From positions 248,001-312,000 of the forward strand of contig NZ_CP046244.1 in assembly GCF_009735625.1 (NCBI RefSeq): a stretch of DNA of 64,000 nt, written 5' to 3'. Below the pieces are notes generated by a model. It was not told the DNA's origin. It did not search any database and was given only the letters and a program-made list of their open reading frames with translations. Positions 34,790 to 43,546 of this stretch are shown here, one piece after another (the stretch's first letter is position 1; each line of letters begins with the position of its first letter). A program made the position numbers and the translations under genes. The stretch comes from Moorella glycerini (lineage in GTDB: Bacteria; Bacillota; DSM-521; Neomoorellales; Neomoorellaceae).

Positions 34790-36028
34790 CTAGGCAACAG
34801 AAGGCTTTTCTTCTAGAGTTACTGTGTAACCTTGGGCTTCTATTTGCTTTACTAACCGCCTTATTCGGCGTTCTCGTTCTTCTTTGGTATAGTAGTTTGG
34901 TCCTGGATCCTGGTAATGGGCTTTATCTTTTAGGAGATGGTAGATAATTTTTATCAGACTATGGGCGATGGCTAGCAGGGCTTTTTTCTTGCCTAGTCGT
35001 GGCGCTAATCGACGATATTTCGCGGAGAGATAGCTGTCTTTTGTTCGTATTGCGGCCCAGGAACATTGGACTAATATTGCTCTTAAGTGTTGATTTCCTT
35101 TACGGGTTTTCCCACTCTTTCGTTTACCGGCACTTTCGTTGTTACCGGGACAGACCCCTGCCCATGAGGCTAAATGGTCAGCATCAGGAAAGGGGGTCAT
35201 GTCGACGCCTATTTCGGCAATTATATCCTGGGCTGCTTCTTTTTTTATGCCGTTTACTTCAGCTAGTCTCCCCGCTTCTTCGAAAAAAGGCTCCATCCTT
35301 TTTTCGATTTCGGCATTTAGTTCTTCGATTTGTTGCTCTAAAAACTCCAGGTGCTCTAGTTGTTGTTTCAACAATAGCCGGGTATGTTCTTCTATTTTCC
35401 CCTCCAGGGCTTTTTCTAGTTCTGGTATCTTCTTGCGTAATTTCCCCCTGGCCATTTGCGCTAGTTCTTTTGGATCTTCGTTCCCGTTAAGCATCGCTTT
35501 TAGTATCTCTCGCCCTGATACGCCCATGATATCTGTGGCTACTGAACTTAATTTGATATTGCTGTTTTCTAGCTGCTTTTGGACCCTTTGCACCTCGCGG
35601 CTGTGTTCTGCTACCAAAGCCGCCCTATACCTGGTTAACTCCCTTAATTCCCTTATTTCTTTCGGCGGGATAAAGCTTCCTGCTAGCAGGCCATGCCTTA
35701 AAAGTTCGGCTAGCCACACCGCGTCTTTGCAGTCGGTTTTCTTCCCCTTTAAGGCTTTAAAGTGTTCGGGGTTGATCAATATTAATTCTGGTATTTGGCC
35801 TTCTAAAATGTTGTATATCGGTTTCCAATATACTCCGGTGCTTTCCATGGCTACGGCAGTAACTCCGTTTTCTAAAAGCCATCCCCGTAACCCTTCTAAG
35901 TCTTCGGTCATGGTGCCAAAGGTTCTTATTTCTTGTTTTAGTTGTTTTTCTCCTGGCGTGATCAGACACGCCACTACCTTTTTCTTGTGGACATCTAGCC
36001 CACAGCAGCGTTCATACACTACTTCCAT
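34790..36028 (-). CDS. IS110-family transposase
   Basis: 412 residues, apparently intact. The N-terminal DEDD RuvC-like domain has CCGLDVHKKKVVACLI and VAMESTGVYWKPIYNIL, with NPEHFKALKGKKTDCKDAVW; a long coiled coil (about residues 170-245, rich in Glu/Lys/Leu) leads to the transposase-20 domain with IIAEIGVDMTPFPDADHLASWAGVCPG and the catalytic-Ser region GNNESAGKRKSGKTRKGNQ. Base composition is more A+T rich than its neighbours. The ATG lacks a strong ribosome site. Confidence 0.93.
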   Translation of the reverse strand: MEVVYERCCGLDVHKKKVVACLITPGEKQLKQEIRTFGTMTEDLEGLRGWLLENGVTAVAMESTGVYWKPIYNILEGQIPELILINPEHFKALKGKKTDCKDAVWLAELLRHGLLAGSFIPPKEIRELRELTRYRAALVAEHSREVQRVQKQLENSNIKLSSVATDIMGVSGREILKAMLNGNEDPKELAQMARGKLRKKIPELEKALEGKIEEHTRLLLKQQLEHLEFLEQQIEELNAEIEKRMEPFFEEAGRLAEVNGIKKEAAQDIIAEIGVDMTPFPDADHLASWAGVCPGNNESAGKRKSGKTRKGNQHLRAILVQCSWAAIRTKDSYLSAKYRRLAPRLGKKKALLAIAHSLIKIIYHLLKDKAHYQDPGPNYYTKEERERRIRRLVKQIEAQGYTVTLEEKPSVA

Positions 36029-36060
36029 TTCGTGGTTTCTTGCTTTCCCCTCTTTCTTTT

Positions 36061-36300
36061 TTATTTTTTATTTAACTACTGCCAAGAGACACCTCCATGG
36101 TCTAAGAATCTCCTCCACGTGCTCAGCCTTCCAAGGCGGGTACTTTACCTTGTTGAGGCCTGCTTTACAGTTCGTGGTTCCTAAAGGTGTCTGGATCAGA
36201 CTCCTCCTCGGGCTCCTTGTCCGGCACCAGAGCGAAATCGATCCTTTTCATGGCAGTGTTTTAACTTATACTATCACCTATTTCATGTGTCGTGGAGGGG
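36061..36300 (-). ncRNA. Candidate IS110 bridge RNA region
   Basis: The non-coding end upstream of the transposase is where IS110-group elements encode the bridge RNA that pairs with target and donor. On the minus strand several local stems are visible: GTCTG-ATC-CAGAC, GCCTT-GG-AAGGC, and the pair CCATGGAGGTG with distant CACC. A possible -10 (GTATAA) lies near 36268. Exact ends and loops were not determined. Confidence 0.5.
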
Positions 36301-36372
36301 GCGCCAGCCCCCATGGGGGGCTCCTCTAAAAAATTGCATGGTTTTAGCGGGGTATGTCTCCCCGTCCTTTCT

Positions 36373-36573
36373 TTATCGTGCCAGGGCCGTATTTAATATT
36401 TCATTGGCTTCTTCAGCTTCCGATTCGGGGACCAGGAGTTCGTACCCCGCCAGGTCCTCCATCTGGCAGGAGCCAATGGGCCGCAAGTTTACCATGATAC
36501 CCTCCTGGGTCAAAACCTCTTTCAGGCGCAAGGCCTGTTTACGGTTGGCCGCAATGTAGATCACCGTCCACAT
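36373..36573 (-). CDS. DUF2007-type small signal-transducing protein
   Basis: 66 residues, ferredoxin-like fold expected. WTVIYIAANRKQALRLKEVL and LLVPESEAEEANEIL match the DUF2007 pattern of a beta-strand, a helix sensing a ligand and a closing strand-helix. Function unknown. ATG 36573 is chosen because GGGGGAG ends 8 bases upstream; a GTG at 36582 would overlap the mtrB stop. It follows mtrB by 5 bases. Confidence 0.7.
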   Translation of the reverse strand: MWTVIYIAANRKQALRLKEVLTQEGIMVNLRPIGSCQMEDLAGYELLVPESEAEEANEILNTALAR

Positions 36574-36578
36574 GCCGC

Positions 36579-36812
36579 TCACTCCCCCGCTTCTAAACTC
36601 CCGTATTTGGTGAGCACCAGAGCCCGGCCGCGGATTTTCATGGCAGAGGTATGCTCGGTAAACTGGGCAATCATGATTTCTCCTTTATCTAGTTTTTCGG
36701 AGTGATGGAACTTGGTATCTTTACCACGCGTCAAGCCAATGATGGTTACCCCGTTCTCCAGGGCTTTAATGGCAATAAAATCGGCAGCGGTCACATTGTC
36801 CCTGCCCTCCAT
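36579..36812 (-). CDS. mtrB: TRAP, tryptophan RNA-binding attenuation protein
   Basis: 77 residues; forms an 11-mer ring that, when loaded with tryptophan, binds (G/U)AG repeats in trp leaders and shuts them off. [34 protein letters not shown] and [19 protein letters not shown] are almost the B. subtilis protein; the RNA-contacting Lys in TKF and the K-x-R in MKIRG are kept. ATG 36812 has GGAGG 6 bases upstream. Its target trp genes are not in this window, and no TRAP leader was found here. Confidence 0.93.
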   Translation of the reverse strand: MEGRDNVTAADFIAIKALENGVTIIGLTRGKDTKFHHSEKLDKGEIMIAQFTEHTSAMKIRGRALVLTKYGSLEAGE

Positions 36813-36843
36813 TGACAACCTCCACCTCCTCGTAAATGGATGT

Positions 36844-37335
36844 CTAATCTTTCTCCAAAAAACCGTATCGCTGTAATAAAGCCCGTTCGACTTCCTCCGG
36901 CACCAGGCCGCGGATGCACCCTCCCAGGGAGGCTGCCTGGCGGATAATGCTTGAACTTATGAAGGAGTACTCGGTAGCCGTCATTAAAAATACAGTCTCC
37001 AGGTCGCCGGCCAGTTTTTTATTCATGATGGACATCTGGAATTCATATTCAAAATCGGAAACAGCCCTTAGGCCCCTGACGATGGCCACGGCGCCTTCCC
37101 GGTGGGCAAAATCAACCAGGAGCCCGGAGAAGGCCTTGACCGTGACCATGGGCCAATCTCTGGTTACAGCTTTTACTAACTTTACCCTTTCCTCCAGGGA
37201 AAACAGGGTTTCTTTATAATTATCAGCAGCAACTCCTACAATTACCCGGTCAAAGATGCCGATGGCCCGCCGGATGATATCCAGGTGCCCGTTGGTGATA
37301 GGATCAAAGGTACCTGGATATACAGCCACCCTCAA
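36844..37335 (-). CDS. coaD: Phosphopantetheine adenylyltransferase
   Basis: 163 residues; converts 4'-phosphopantetheine and ATP to dephospho-CoA. [20 protein letters not shown] carries the HxGH-type motif (NGHLD), and [18 protein letters not shown] the second ATP motif (ISSS). TTG start with GGGGGTGAT 5 bases upstream. It is the first gene of a small leftward unit with mtrB and DUF2007. coaE lies at 9 kb. Confidence 0.96.
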   Translation of the reverse strand: MRVAVYPGTFDPITNGHLDIIRRAIGIFDRVIVGVAADNYKETLFSLEERVKLVKAVTRDWPMVTVKAFSGLLVDFAHREGAVAIVRGLRAVSDFEYEFQMSIMNKKLAGDLETVFLMTATEYSFISSSIIRQAASLGGCIRGLVPEEVERALLQRYGFLEKD

Positions 37336-37416
37336 TGGCTATCACCCCCTTGCCTCCTTAATTTAAGCTAATTCCACTCCTCTATTGATATTCCTGCTAA
37401 GGAGACTTTAAATTAT

Positions 37417-40400
37417 CTATTTTTCCGGTACTAATTTAACTTTATCTTGCCCACCTAAAAGGCGGGCCAAACTTGCCAGCAGGGCCGGCACCGGTTCAAC
37501 CCACAGCCGGCGGTGCAGCACCAGGGTCCGCCCCTCGCTGCTCAAGTGCAGGTACACCGGGCAATCACCGGGAAAAGCCGTCAAAATATCCTGCAGGGCT
37601 TCCCTCTGCTCTTTCCCCGTCAACTTCAGGTACAGGCGCCGGCCAGAGCTGCGCTCCCCCGCCTTCCCGGTGCCGGCAAGGGCAGGCGGCACCGCCCCTG
37701 TCTCCTGGCCGGAGGCCCTCTCCCGGTTCACTGCCCCGGCCAGCAACGTCTCGACCGGAAGACCACCGGCTGGTGTTCCTGCCTCGCCGGGACCTGCCTT
37801 TACTGGCTTAACCTGGTCGGCCAGGACCTGGACCCCTTCCTCCTGTTTATCGGTATGACCATAAATAATAACCACCTGGTCGGGGGCGAGCCAGGCGCGG
37901 CCCTGGCTGTAGATACGGGGGAAAAGGACGACTTCCACCTGGCCGCTGAAATCCTCCAGGGTGAGGACGGCCATGGGCTCACCCTTGCGGGTGACCAGGC
38001 GGCGCCAACCGCTTACCACGCCGCCAAGGATAACCTGGCTGCCGTCGGGTATTTCGGAGAGATCAGCCAGGGCATGGGTAACGACCTGCTTCAAGGCTTC
38101 TGTATAGGGCTCCAGGGGATGACCGCTTAAGTAGAAGCCCAGCAGTTCCTTTTCCATGGCCAGGATGTCGGCCCGGGAAAAATCGGCCAGATGCGGCAGG
38201 GGCGGCTCGTTAACTTCTTCCGGTACCATGTCCAGTAAAGATATCTGGCCGCTGCGGCGGTCCTCCTGGCGCCGGGCGGCCAGCTCAAAACATTCATCCA
38301 GGATGGCCAGGAGCTGCCGCCGGTTGGGATGCAGGGAGTTAAAGGCGCCGCAGCGGATGAGACTCTCCACCACCCTTTTGTTGGCCAGCCTCGCGTCCAC
38401 CCGGCGGCAGAAGTCCAGGAGGGAAGTGAAGGACCCCCCGGCCTCCCGGGCGGCAATGATGGCTTCCACGGCGGCACGGCCGACGTTTTTAACCGCCGCC
38501 AGGCCGAAGCGGATGTGCCCGCCGGCGATGGTGAAATCCACACCAGATTCGTTGACATCAGGTGGCAGGACCCTGATCCCCAGACGTTGACATTCGGCGA
38601 GATAAGGCCCCATTTTGTCCAGGTGTTCGGCCACACTGGACAGCAGGGCTCCCATCAGTTCCGCCGGGTAATGGGCCTTGAGATAGGCCGTCTGGTAGGC
38701 TACCAGGGCATAGGCCGCCGAGTGGCTGGCATTGAAACCGTACCCGGCAAAGTATTCCATAAGTTCAAAGATTTTAAGGGCAATATCCTGCGGCAGGCCT
38801 TTTTTGACGGCCCCGGCCAGAAAACGCTCCCGCTGGGCCGCCAGGACCTCCGGCTTCTTTTTGCCCATGGCCCGGCGTAAGAGGTCAGCCTGGCCCAGGG
38901 TAAAGCCGGCCAGCTCGCTGGCAATACGCATGACCTGCTCCTGGTAAAGGATGACGCCGTAGGTATCCTTGAGGATGGGCTCCAGGGAGGGGTGGAGGTA
39001 AGTAATTGGCGTTACGCCGCGCTTGCGCTCTATAAAGTCCTCCACCATGCCGCTACCCAACGGGCCGGGCCGGTACAGGGCCACCAGGGCGATAATGTCC
39101 TCAAAGCGTTCCGGTTTTAATTCCTTTAAAATGGCCCGCATGCCGCTGCTTTCCAGCTGGAAGATGCCGCTGGTTTCTCCGCTGGCCAGGAGCCGGTAGG
39201 TAGGCCGGTCATCCAGGGGCAGGTTTTCCAGTTCCAGGTCGCGGCCGTAGTTCAAGCGGATAGCCCGGCGGGCCTGGTCGATCACCGTCAGGGTGCGGAG
39301 GCCCAGGAGGTCCATTTTTAAGAGGCCCAGTTCTTCCACCACCTGCATGGGAAACTGGGTGGTCACGGCCTCACCGGTTTTTTGCAGGGGTAGGTAGTAA
39401 GTTAAGGGTTCCTGGGTAATCACAATCCCGGCCGCATGGGTAGAGGCATGGCGGGGCATACCTTCCAGAGCCCGGGCCGTATCCAGGAGTTCCCGCACCG
39501 CCGCGCTGCTTTCATAGCTTTCCTTTAACTCCGGCGTGTTGACCAGGGCCCGGTCCAGGGTAATGCCCAGCTCCAGGGGGACCAACCTGGCAATCCGGTC
39601 GACTTCGCTCAAGGGCATTCCTAAAACCCGGCCTACATCCCTGACGGCAGCCCGGGCGGCCATGGTGCCAAAGGTAATAATCTGGGCCACGTGCTCTCTG
39701 CCGTATTTTTCCAGAACATACTGGATAACCTCGTCCCGGCGCTCAAAGCAAAAGTCAATATCGATATCAGGCATACTGACCCGCTCCGGGTTGAGAAAGC
39801 GCTCAAAGAGAAGGTTATAGCGCAAAGGGTCTATGGCGGTGATCCCCAGGCAGTAGGCCACCAGGCTGCCGGCAGCCGAACCCCTGCCCGGCCCTACCGG
39901 GATACCTTTCCGGCGGGCAAAATTGACCATATCCCAGACAATCAGGAAATATCCCGGATAGCCCATTTGTTCAATAATGCCCAGTTCATAGTCGAGGCGC
40001 TGCCGCGCCGTGCCGTCATCCCGGGGGTAACGCCTGCTGAAACCCTCATAGCAGAGGCGGCGCAGGTAACTGGCAGTATCCTCCCCCGCCGGTAGCCGGT
40101 AGGCCGGCAGGTGCAGCTGACCAAAGGTGAAGTCAAAGTTACAGCGTTCGGCAATGGTCAGGGTATTGGTTAAAGCAGCCGGCACTTCGGTAAAAAGGGT
40201 CGCCATTTCTCCCGGGCTTTTTAAATAAAACTGGGCGTTGGGAAAGCGGAGGCGGTTGGGATCGTTAAGGGTTTTACCCGTCTGGATACAGAGGAGGACA
40301 TCATGGACGCGGGCCTGGTCCTGGGAGACGTAATGGACGTCGTTGGTGGCCACCAGGGGTAAACTTAACCTCTGCCCCAGTTCAATGAGGCGGCGGTTTA

Positions 40401-40956
40401 TCTTGCGCTGTTCCGCCAGGCCCTGGTCCTGGAGTTCCAGGTAGAAATTCTCCCGGCCAAAGACCTCCCTGAGCCAGGCAGCCGCTTCATATGCCTTTTC
40501 CTCCTGGTCCTTTAAAAGCCGGTCCGGCACCTCGCCGGCCAGGCAGGCGCTTAAAGCAATGAGGCCCTGGCTGTGGCGGGCCAGGAGTTCCCGGTCCACC
40601 CGGGGTTTATAATAAAAGCCCTCCAGGTAAGCGGCCGAAACCAGGGCTGCCAGATTCCGGTAACCAGTAGCGTCGGCAGCCAGGAGGACCAGGTGGTACT
40701 GGTAATCGTCCCGGTGGGGCTCCCGGTCATGACGGGAACGGGGAGCCACGTAAACCTCGCAGCCAATAATAGGCTTGATCCCTTCTTCCCGGGCTGCTTT
40801 ATAGAAGTCCACGGCCCCATACATGACACCATGGTCCGTCAGAGCCAGGGCGGGCATGCCCATCTCCCTGGCGGCCCGGACCAGGTCATTAATGCGGCCG
40901 GCCCCGTCCAGGAGGCTGTATTCACTGTGGACATGGAGGTGGACAAAGGAATTCAT
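37417..40956 (-). CDS. dnaE: DNA polymerase III alpha subunit
   Basis: 1179 residues, replicative C-family polymerase of the DnaE1 type. N-terminal PHP domain VHLHVHSEYSLLDGAGRI; palm with PVGPGRGSAAGSLVAYCLG and the catalytic MPDIDIDFCFERRDEV; helix-hairpin-helix/tau-binding parts; OB-fold VILGGVVSGWRRLVTRKGEP near residue 980. A Gly/Pro/Ala-rich insert follows around residues 1070-1110. The ATG has no clear Shine-Dalgarno, yet the PHP motif starts at residue 5, so the start is right. Neighbour of ytrH/ytrI as in B. subtilis. Confidence 0.97.
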   Translation of the reverse strand: MNSFVHLHVHSEYSLLDGAGRINDLVRAAREMGMPALALTDHGVMYGAVDFYKAAREEGIKPIIGCEVYVAPRSRHDREPHRDDYQYHLVLLAADATGYRNLAALVSAAYLEGFYYKPRVDRELLARHSQGLIALSACLAGEVPDRLLKDQEEKAYEAAAWLREVFGRENFYLELQDQGLAEQRKINRRLIELGQRLSLPLVATNDVHYVSQDQARVHDVLLCIQTGKTLNDPNRLRFPNAQFYLKSPGEMATLFTEVPAALTNTLTIAERCNFDFTFGQLHLPAYRLPAGEDTASYLRRLCYEGFSRRYPRDDGTARQRLDYELGIIEQMGYPGYFLIVWDMVNFARRKGIPVGPGRGSAAGSLVAYCLGITAIDPLRYNLLFERFLNPERVSMPDIDIDFCFERRDEVIQYVLEKYGREHVAQIITFGTMAARAAVRDVGRVLGMPLSEVDRIARLVPLELGITLDRALVNTPELKESYESSAAVRELLDTARALEGMPRHASTHAAGIVITQEPLTYYLPLQKTGEAVTTQFPMQVVEELGLLKMDLLGLRTLTVIDQARRAIRLNYGRDLELENLPLDDRPTYRLLASGETSGIFQLESSGMRAILKELKPERFEDIIALVALYRPGPLGSGMVEDFIERKRGVTPITYLHPSLEPILKDTYGVILYQEQVMRIASELAGFTLGQADLLRRAMGKKKPEVLAAQRERFLAGAVKKGLPQDIALKIFELMEYFAGYGFNASHSAAYALVAYQTAYLKAHYPAELMGALLSSVAEHLDKMGPYLAECQRLGIRVLPPDVNESGVDFTIAGGHIRFGLAAVKNVGRAAVEAIIAAREAGGSFTSLLDFCRRVDARLANKRVVESLIRCGAFNSLHPNRRQLLAILDECFELAARRQEDRRSGQISLLDMVPEEVNEPPLPHLADFSRADILAMEKELLGFYLSGHPLEPYTEALKQVVTHALADLSEIPDGSQVILGGVVSGWRRLVTRKGEPMAVLTLEDFSGQVEVVLFPRIYSQGRAWLAPDQVVIIYGHTDKQEEGVQVLADQVKPVKAGPGEAGTPAGGLPVETLLAGAVNRERASGQETGAVPPALAGTGKAGERSSGRRLYLKLTGKEQREALQDILTAFPGDCPVYLHLSSEGRTLVLHRRLWVEPVPALLASLARLLGGQDKVKLVPEK

Positions 40957-41109
40957 GGAGAGTAATTTCTACATCCGGGGCCAGATTCCTCTTGCTTTTG
41001 GCCGGCATAGGCCATCCCGGGCAGCCGTATATAAATAAATAGGGGAAACATTTATGGTGGTCCCTTGTATAGTCTAACGCCTTCTCCAGTGAATCATAAA
41101 AAATTAGGG

Positions 41110-41145
41110 CTGGCTTTTGTTTGGAGCGAGCGTAAACAAAGCCAG
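41110..41145 (+). repeat. Stem-loop in the ytrH leader
   Basis: CTGGCTTTTGTTT and AAACAAAGCCAG pair with one mismatch around an 11-base loop, ending just before CGGAGG of ytrH. No U-tract follows, so it is not a plain terminator; it may stabilise or gate the sporulation message. Confidence 0.45.
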
Positions 41146-41168
41146 GCAAAACCGGAGGTATAATCCCG

Positions 41169-41492
41169 GTGGATGGTTTTTTCCCCAAGCTGCTGCTCAT
41201 CTTTTTTACCGCCCTGGGGGTAGTCCTGGGAGCGGCAGTAGTCGGCTCCCTGGCGGCCGTCATTGTGGGACAGCCGCCTTTAAGGACCATGACCCGCCTG
41301 GCCCTGGAAATAAAGATCTGGGCCATTGCCGCCGCCATGGGCGGTACCTTCAGTGCCATCGAACTCCTGGGCCAGGGTTTCCTGGAAGGCCAGTTCCGCG
41401 TCCTGGCCCAACAGCTATTATTTATCATTGTAGCCTTTATCGGCGCCCAGGTGGGTTACTGGCTCATCCAAAACCTGGCTGGAGGTAAGTAA
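41169..41492 (+). CDS. ytrH: Sporulation membrane protein YtrH
   Basis: 107 residues with three predicted helices: LLLIFFTALGVVLGAAVVGS, IWAIAAAMGGTFSAIELLG, LLFIIVAFIGAQVGYWLI. Matches the YtrH family, needed for efficient sporulation in B. subtilis and encoded with ytrI beside dnaE. GTG start, CGGAGG 11 bases upstream. Its TAA overlaps the ATG of ytrI (TAATG). Confidence 0.88.
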   Translation: MDGFFPKLLLIFFTALGVVLGAAVVGSLAAVIVGQPPLRTMTRLALEIKIWAIAAAMGGTFSAIELLGQGFLEGQFRVLAQQLLFIIVAFIGAQVGYWLIQNLAGGK

Positions 41493-42007
41493 TGCGCTAC
41501 CTGGCCTTCTTTATCCTGGGTTTTCTCCTGGGCGCCAGCCTGACCAACCTCCTCCTGGCCCGCCAGCAGGAGCAACTCCACCTGGCCCGGGCGGAACTGG
41601 AACAGCGCCTGGCGGCAGCCAGGGAAGAACTGGCCCAAATAAAAGAAAACCTGGATCGGGAAAGCCGCCAGGTAATTGTGGCCATCGAGCCGGTGATTAC
41701 TTTTAGCGGCGACAGGCCTCCGGCAGTGGAAGGCCGGGCCGTCACCCAGGCCCTTACCCGGGAAATCCAGGACATCCTGGCCCCCCTGAAGGGCCAGGAA
41801 GTGCGCCGTTTAAACCCGGCCCTCGTCCCCGCTATGATTGACGGCCGTACCGTCAAGGCAAACGGCCGCCAGTTCAAACTAAAAGTTACCCTGCTCCTGA
41901 TCAGCGATAAGGTAATTGTCCACGTCCAGGCTCAGGGCCTGCCAGCTTCTTCTTCGTCCTCAGCCGTATCCCTGATGGCCGGTTGCCCCGCCACCGTAGC
42001 CATATAG
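41492..42007 (+). CDS. ytrI: YtrI-like sporulation protein
   Basis: 171 residues. One N-terminal helix (LAFFILGFLLGASLTNLLLA), then a coiled coil (EQLHLARAELEQRLAAAREELAQ region, residues about 25-58), then a domain of about 100 residues. Position directly behind ytrH and the helix plus coiled-coil layout identify it as the YtrI partner; sequence similarity to the Bacillus protein looks low. The last 76 bases overlap, on the other strand, the 3' end of the SASP-like gene. Confidence 0.65.
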   Translation: MRYLAFFILGFLLGASLTNLLLARQQEQLHLARAELEQRLAAAREELAQIKENLDRESRQVIVAIEPVITFSGDRPPAVEGRAVTQALTREIQDILAPLKGQEVRRLNPALVPAMIDGRTVKANGRQFKLKVTLLLISDKVIVHVQAQGLPASSSSSAVSLMAGCPATVAI

Positions 42008-42171
42008 CCGGAGCCAATCTTCCTCTTCGCCAGCAACCCGCCAATTTTGCCGCTTTCCGCCGAACTCAGAGACCCCCAGCCGCCCTGCTCTATTTTGGCC
42101 AGCAAGCCCAGCTCGGCAGCCACTTCCAGTTTTAAAGCCAGGACTTCCGGATCTTCGTTCTTTTTACCCAC
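41932..42171 (-). CDS. Alpha/beta-type small acid-soluble spore protein-like
   Basis: 79 residues. The SASP core is visible: LKLEVAAELGLLAKI, where the germination protease would cut within LEVA, and GGWGSLSSAESGKIGGLLAK, which corresponds to the second DNA-binding segment. The C-terminus is acidic (AEDEEEAGRP) and longer than usual. Such proteins coat spore DNA and protect it from UV. It converges with and overlaps ytrI by 76 bases. Divergent enough that function should be confirmed. Confidence 0.75.
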   Translation of the reverse strand: MGKKNEDPEVLALKLEVAAELGLLAKIEQGGWGSLSSAESGKIGGLLAKRKIGSGYMATVAGQPAIRDTAEDEEEAGRP

Positions 42172-42196
42172 CAGGCATCACCTGCATCCGGCCGGA

Positions 42197-43369
42197 TCAC
42201 CTTCCCTTTTGCTGCTGCTCCTGCCCGCCCCTTCTCCTCTCGGCTATAGCTTTCCCCTTCACAGGCTTGCGAGCCGGGGCAGGGGCCAGGCGCTTTACAG
42301 GCCCTGGCCGTAAAGCCGGCAGGGCTTCCCTTAAAGCGTAATAGGCCAGCGCCCCCAGCAGCAAGAGGCCAGCGTAACCAACCAGGGGGAAAAGGGTGGC
42401 CACCAGGCGGGAAAAGCCGAATTGCGAGGCTACCAGGGCCACGGTGCTGGCCCCGATTGCCAGCCAACGAAAGCTATTCCTTTCTCCCGGCCGCACCATG
42501 CGGGCGGTGAAGCCATAGAGGCTGCTGACGGCGGTAGTATAAATCTCCGCCAGCAAGACGACGCTGTAAAAGGTACGTAAGAGAGGGGTGAAACTGCCGG
42601 CTATATGCAGCATGGGTACTTCCAGGGCCGTTACTGCCGGGGCGGTAGTTATCAGCGCCAGGGTAATGGCCATGGCCCCCAACCCCAGGCCCAGGCCGCC
42701 CAGGGCCGCCCCTGGCAGGAGATGCTCCGGCCGGCCCAGGGCTCCCAGGGGGGCCAGCACGGCGATGGCCAGGACCAGGTTATAGGAGGCATACAACAGG
42801 GCCGCCAGGGGCCAGGAGGGCACGGCCGCCCGGGTCATGTCACTCCAGGAAAGGTTAGCTATGAAGGCAGGCAGATTTCTAGTTACCGTTACTAAGCTTA
42901 TCCCCATGACAGAGGTTATTAAGACCGGGGCTACCAGGCTAATGGAGCCAATTACCCTGTTGATGCCTGCCAGCACAGTAATCAAGGTGATAATCACCAG
43001 CAGGCTGCTGCCCCAAAAACCGGGCAGGTGGAATTCCTGGCTGAAAATGGCCCCGGCACCGGCAGCCATGACGGCCAGGGCGCCAAAAAGGAAGAAGGTC
43101 GTAATAATATCTACCGCCCGGCCTATCCAGGGGCCGCCAGCCCGGTGCATTACTGCCAGGTGGGATTCGGCTGCCAGCTGATGTCCCAGGCGCAGGACGG
43201 TGTAGCCAAAAAAGATAAACAGGGCCGTGGCCAGGATAAGGCCGAAGATACCCCACAGGCCAAAGTAGCCAAAAAACTGCAACACCTCCTGGCCGGAGGC
43301 AAAACCGGCCCCTACGACGGTGCCGATATAGGCAGCGGCGATCTGCCCGGTCGCATACTGTTTAGCCAT
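42197..43369 (-). CDS. YkvI-type membrane transporter
   Basis: 390 residues, about ten helices. AAAYIGTVVGAGFASGQEVLQ at the N-terminus resembles the sodium-coupled LeuT-like opening, and the overall pattern fits the YkvI family. Substrate unknown. A basic, Pro/Lys/Arg-rich tail follows the last helix (about residues 350-390). The ribosome site is weak. It is divergent from the LysR gene, which may regulate it. Confidence 0.75.
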   Translation of the reverse strand: MAKQYATGQIAAAYIGTVVGAGFASGQEVLQFFGYFGLWGIFGLILATALFIFFGYTVLRLGHQLAAESHLAVMHRAGGPWIGRAVDIITTFFLFGALAVMAAGAGAIFSQEFHLPGFWGSSLLVIITLITVLAGINRVIGSISLVAPVLITSVMGISLVTVTRNLPAFIANLSWSDMTRAAVPSWPLAALLYASYNLVLAIAVLAPLGALGRPEHLLPGAALGGLGLGLGAMAITLALITTAPAVTALEVPMLHIAGSFTPLLRTFYSVVLLAEIYTTAVSSLYGFTARMVRPGERNSFRWLAIGASTVALVASQFGFSRLVATLFPLVGYAGLLLLGALAYYALREALPALRPGPVKRLAPAPARKPVKGKAIAERRRGGQEQQQKGR

Positions 43370-43546
43370 GGTAAGTTTATTATGCCTTAACCGGGCCGCG
43401 AATAAACTGGTAAAAGGATAACTCCCACGAAATTATCGTCCTCCTTGCGCCAATACGACTATGGTTATTGTGGCTTTAAATAAGAACCCTCTGAAAGTAT
43501 AGACCTGGGGCTAAAAAGCTGTTATAGTTTTTCTTGGTGATGCCTC

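Larger units (their letters stand above)
34741..36340 (-). mobile_element. IS110-family insertion sequence, about 1.6 kb
   Basis: An IS110-type transposase is flanked by short (about 40 bp, downstream) and long (about 300 bp, upstream) non-coding ends, as in the IS110 group. ATTGCATG occurs at both edges, 34741-34748 and 36333-36340, and is my best estimate of the element/target junctions. No terminal inverted repeats were seen, again as expected. It sits in the intergenic space between the pfkA promoter region and DUF2007 and breaks no gene. Confidence 0.75.

Noticed and set aside
35139-36329. A 396-codon open frame on the plus strand across the IS110 transposase
   Set aside because: It is the antisense of the transposase and its leader, Ser/Phe-rich with no recognisable domain.
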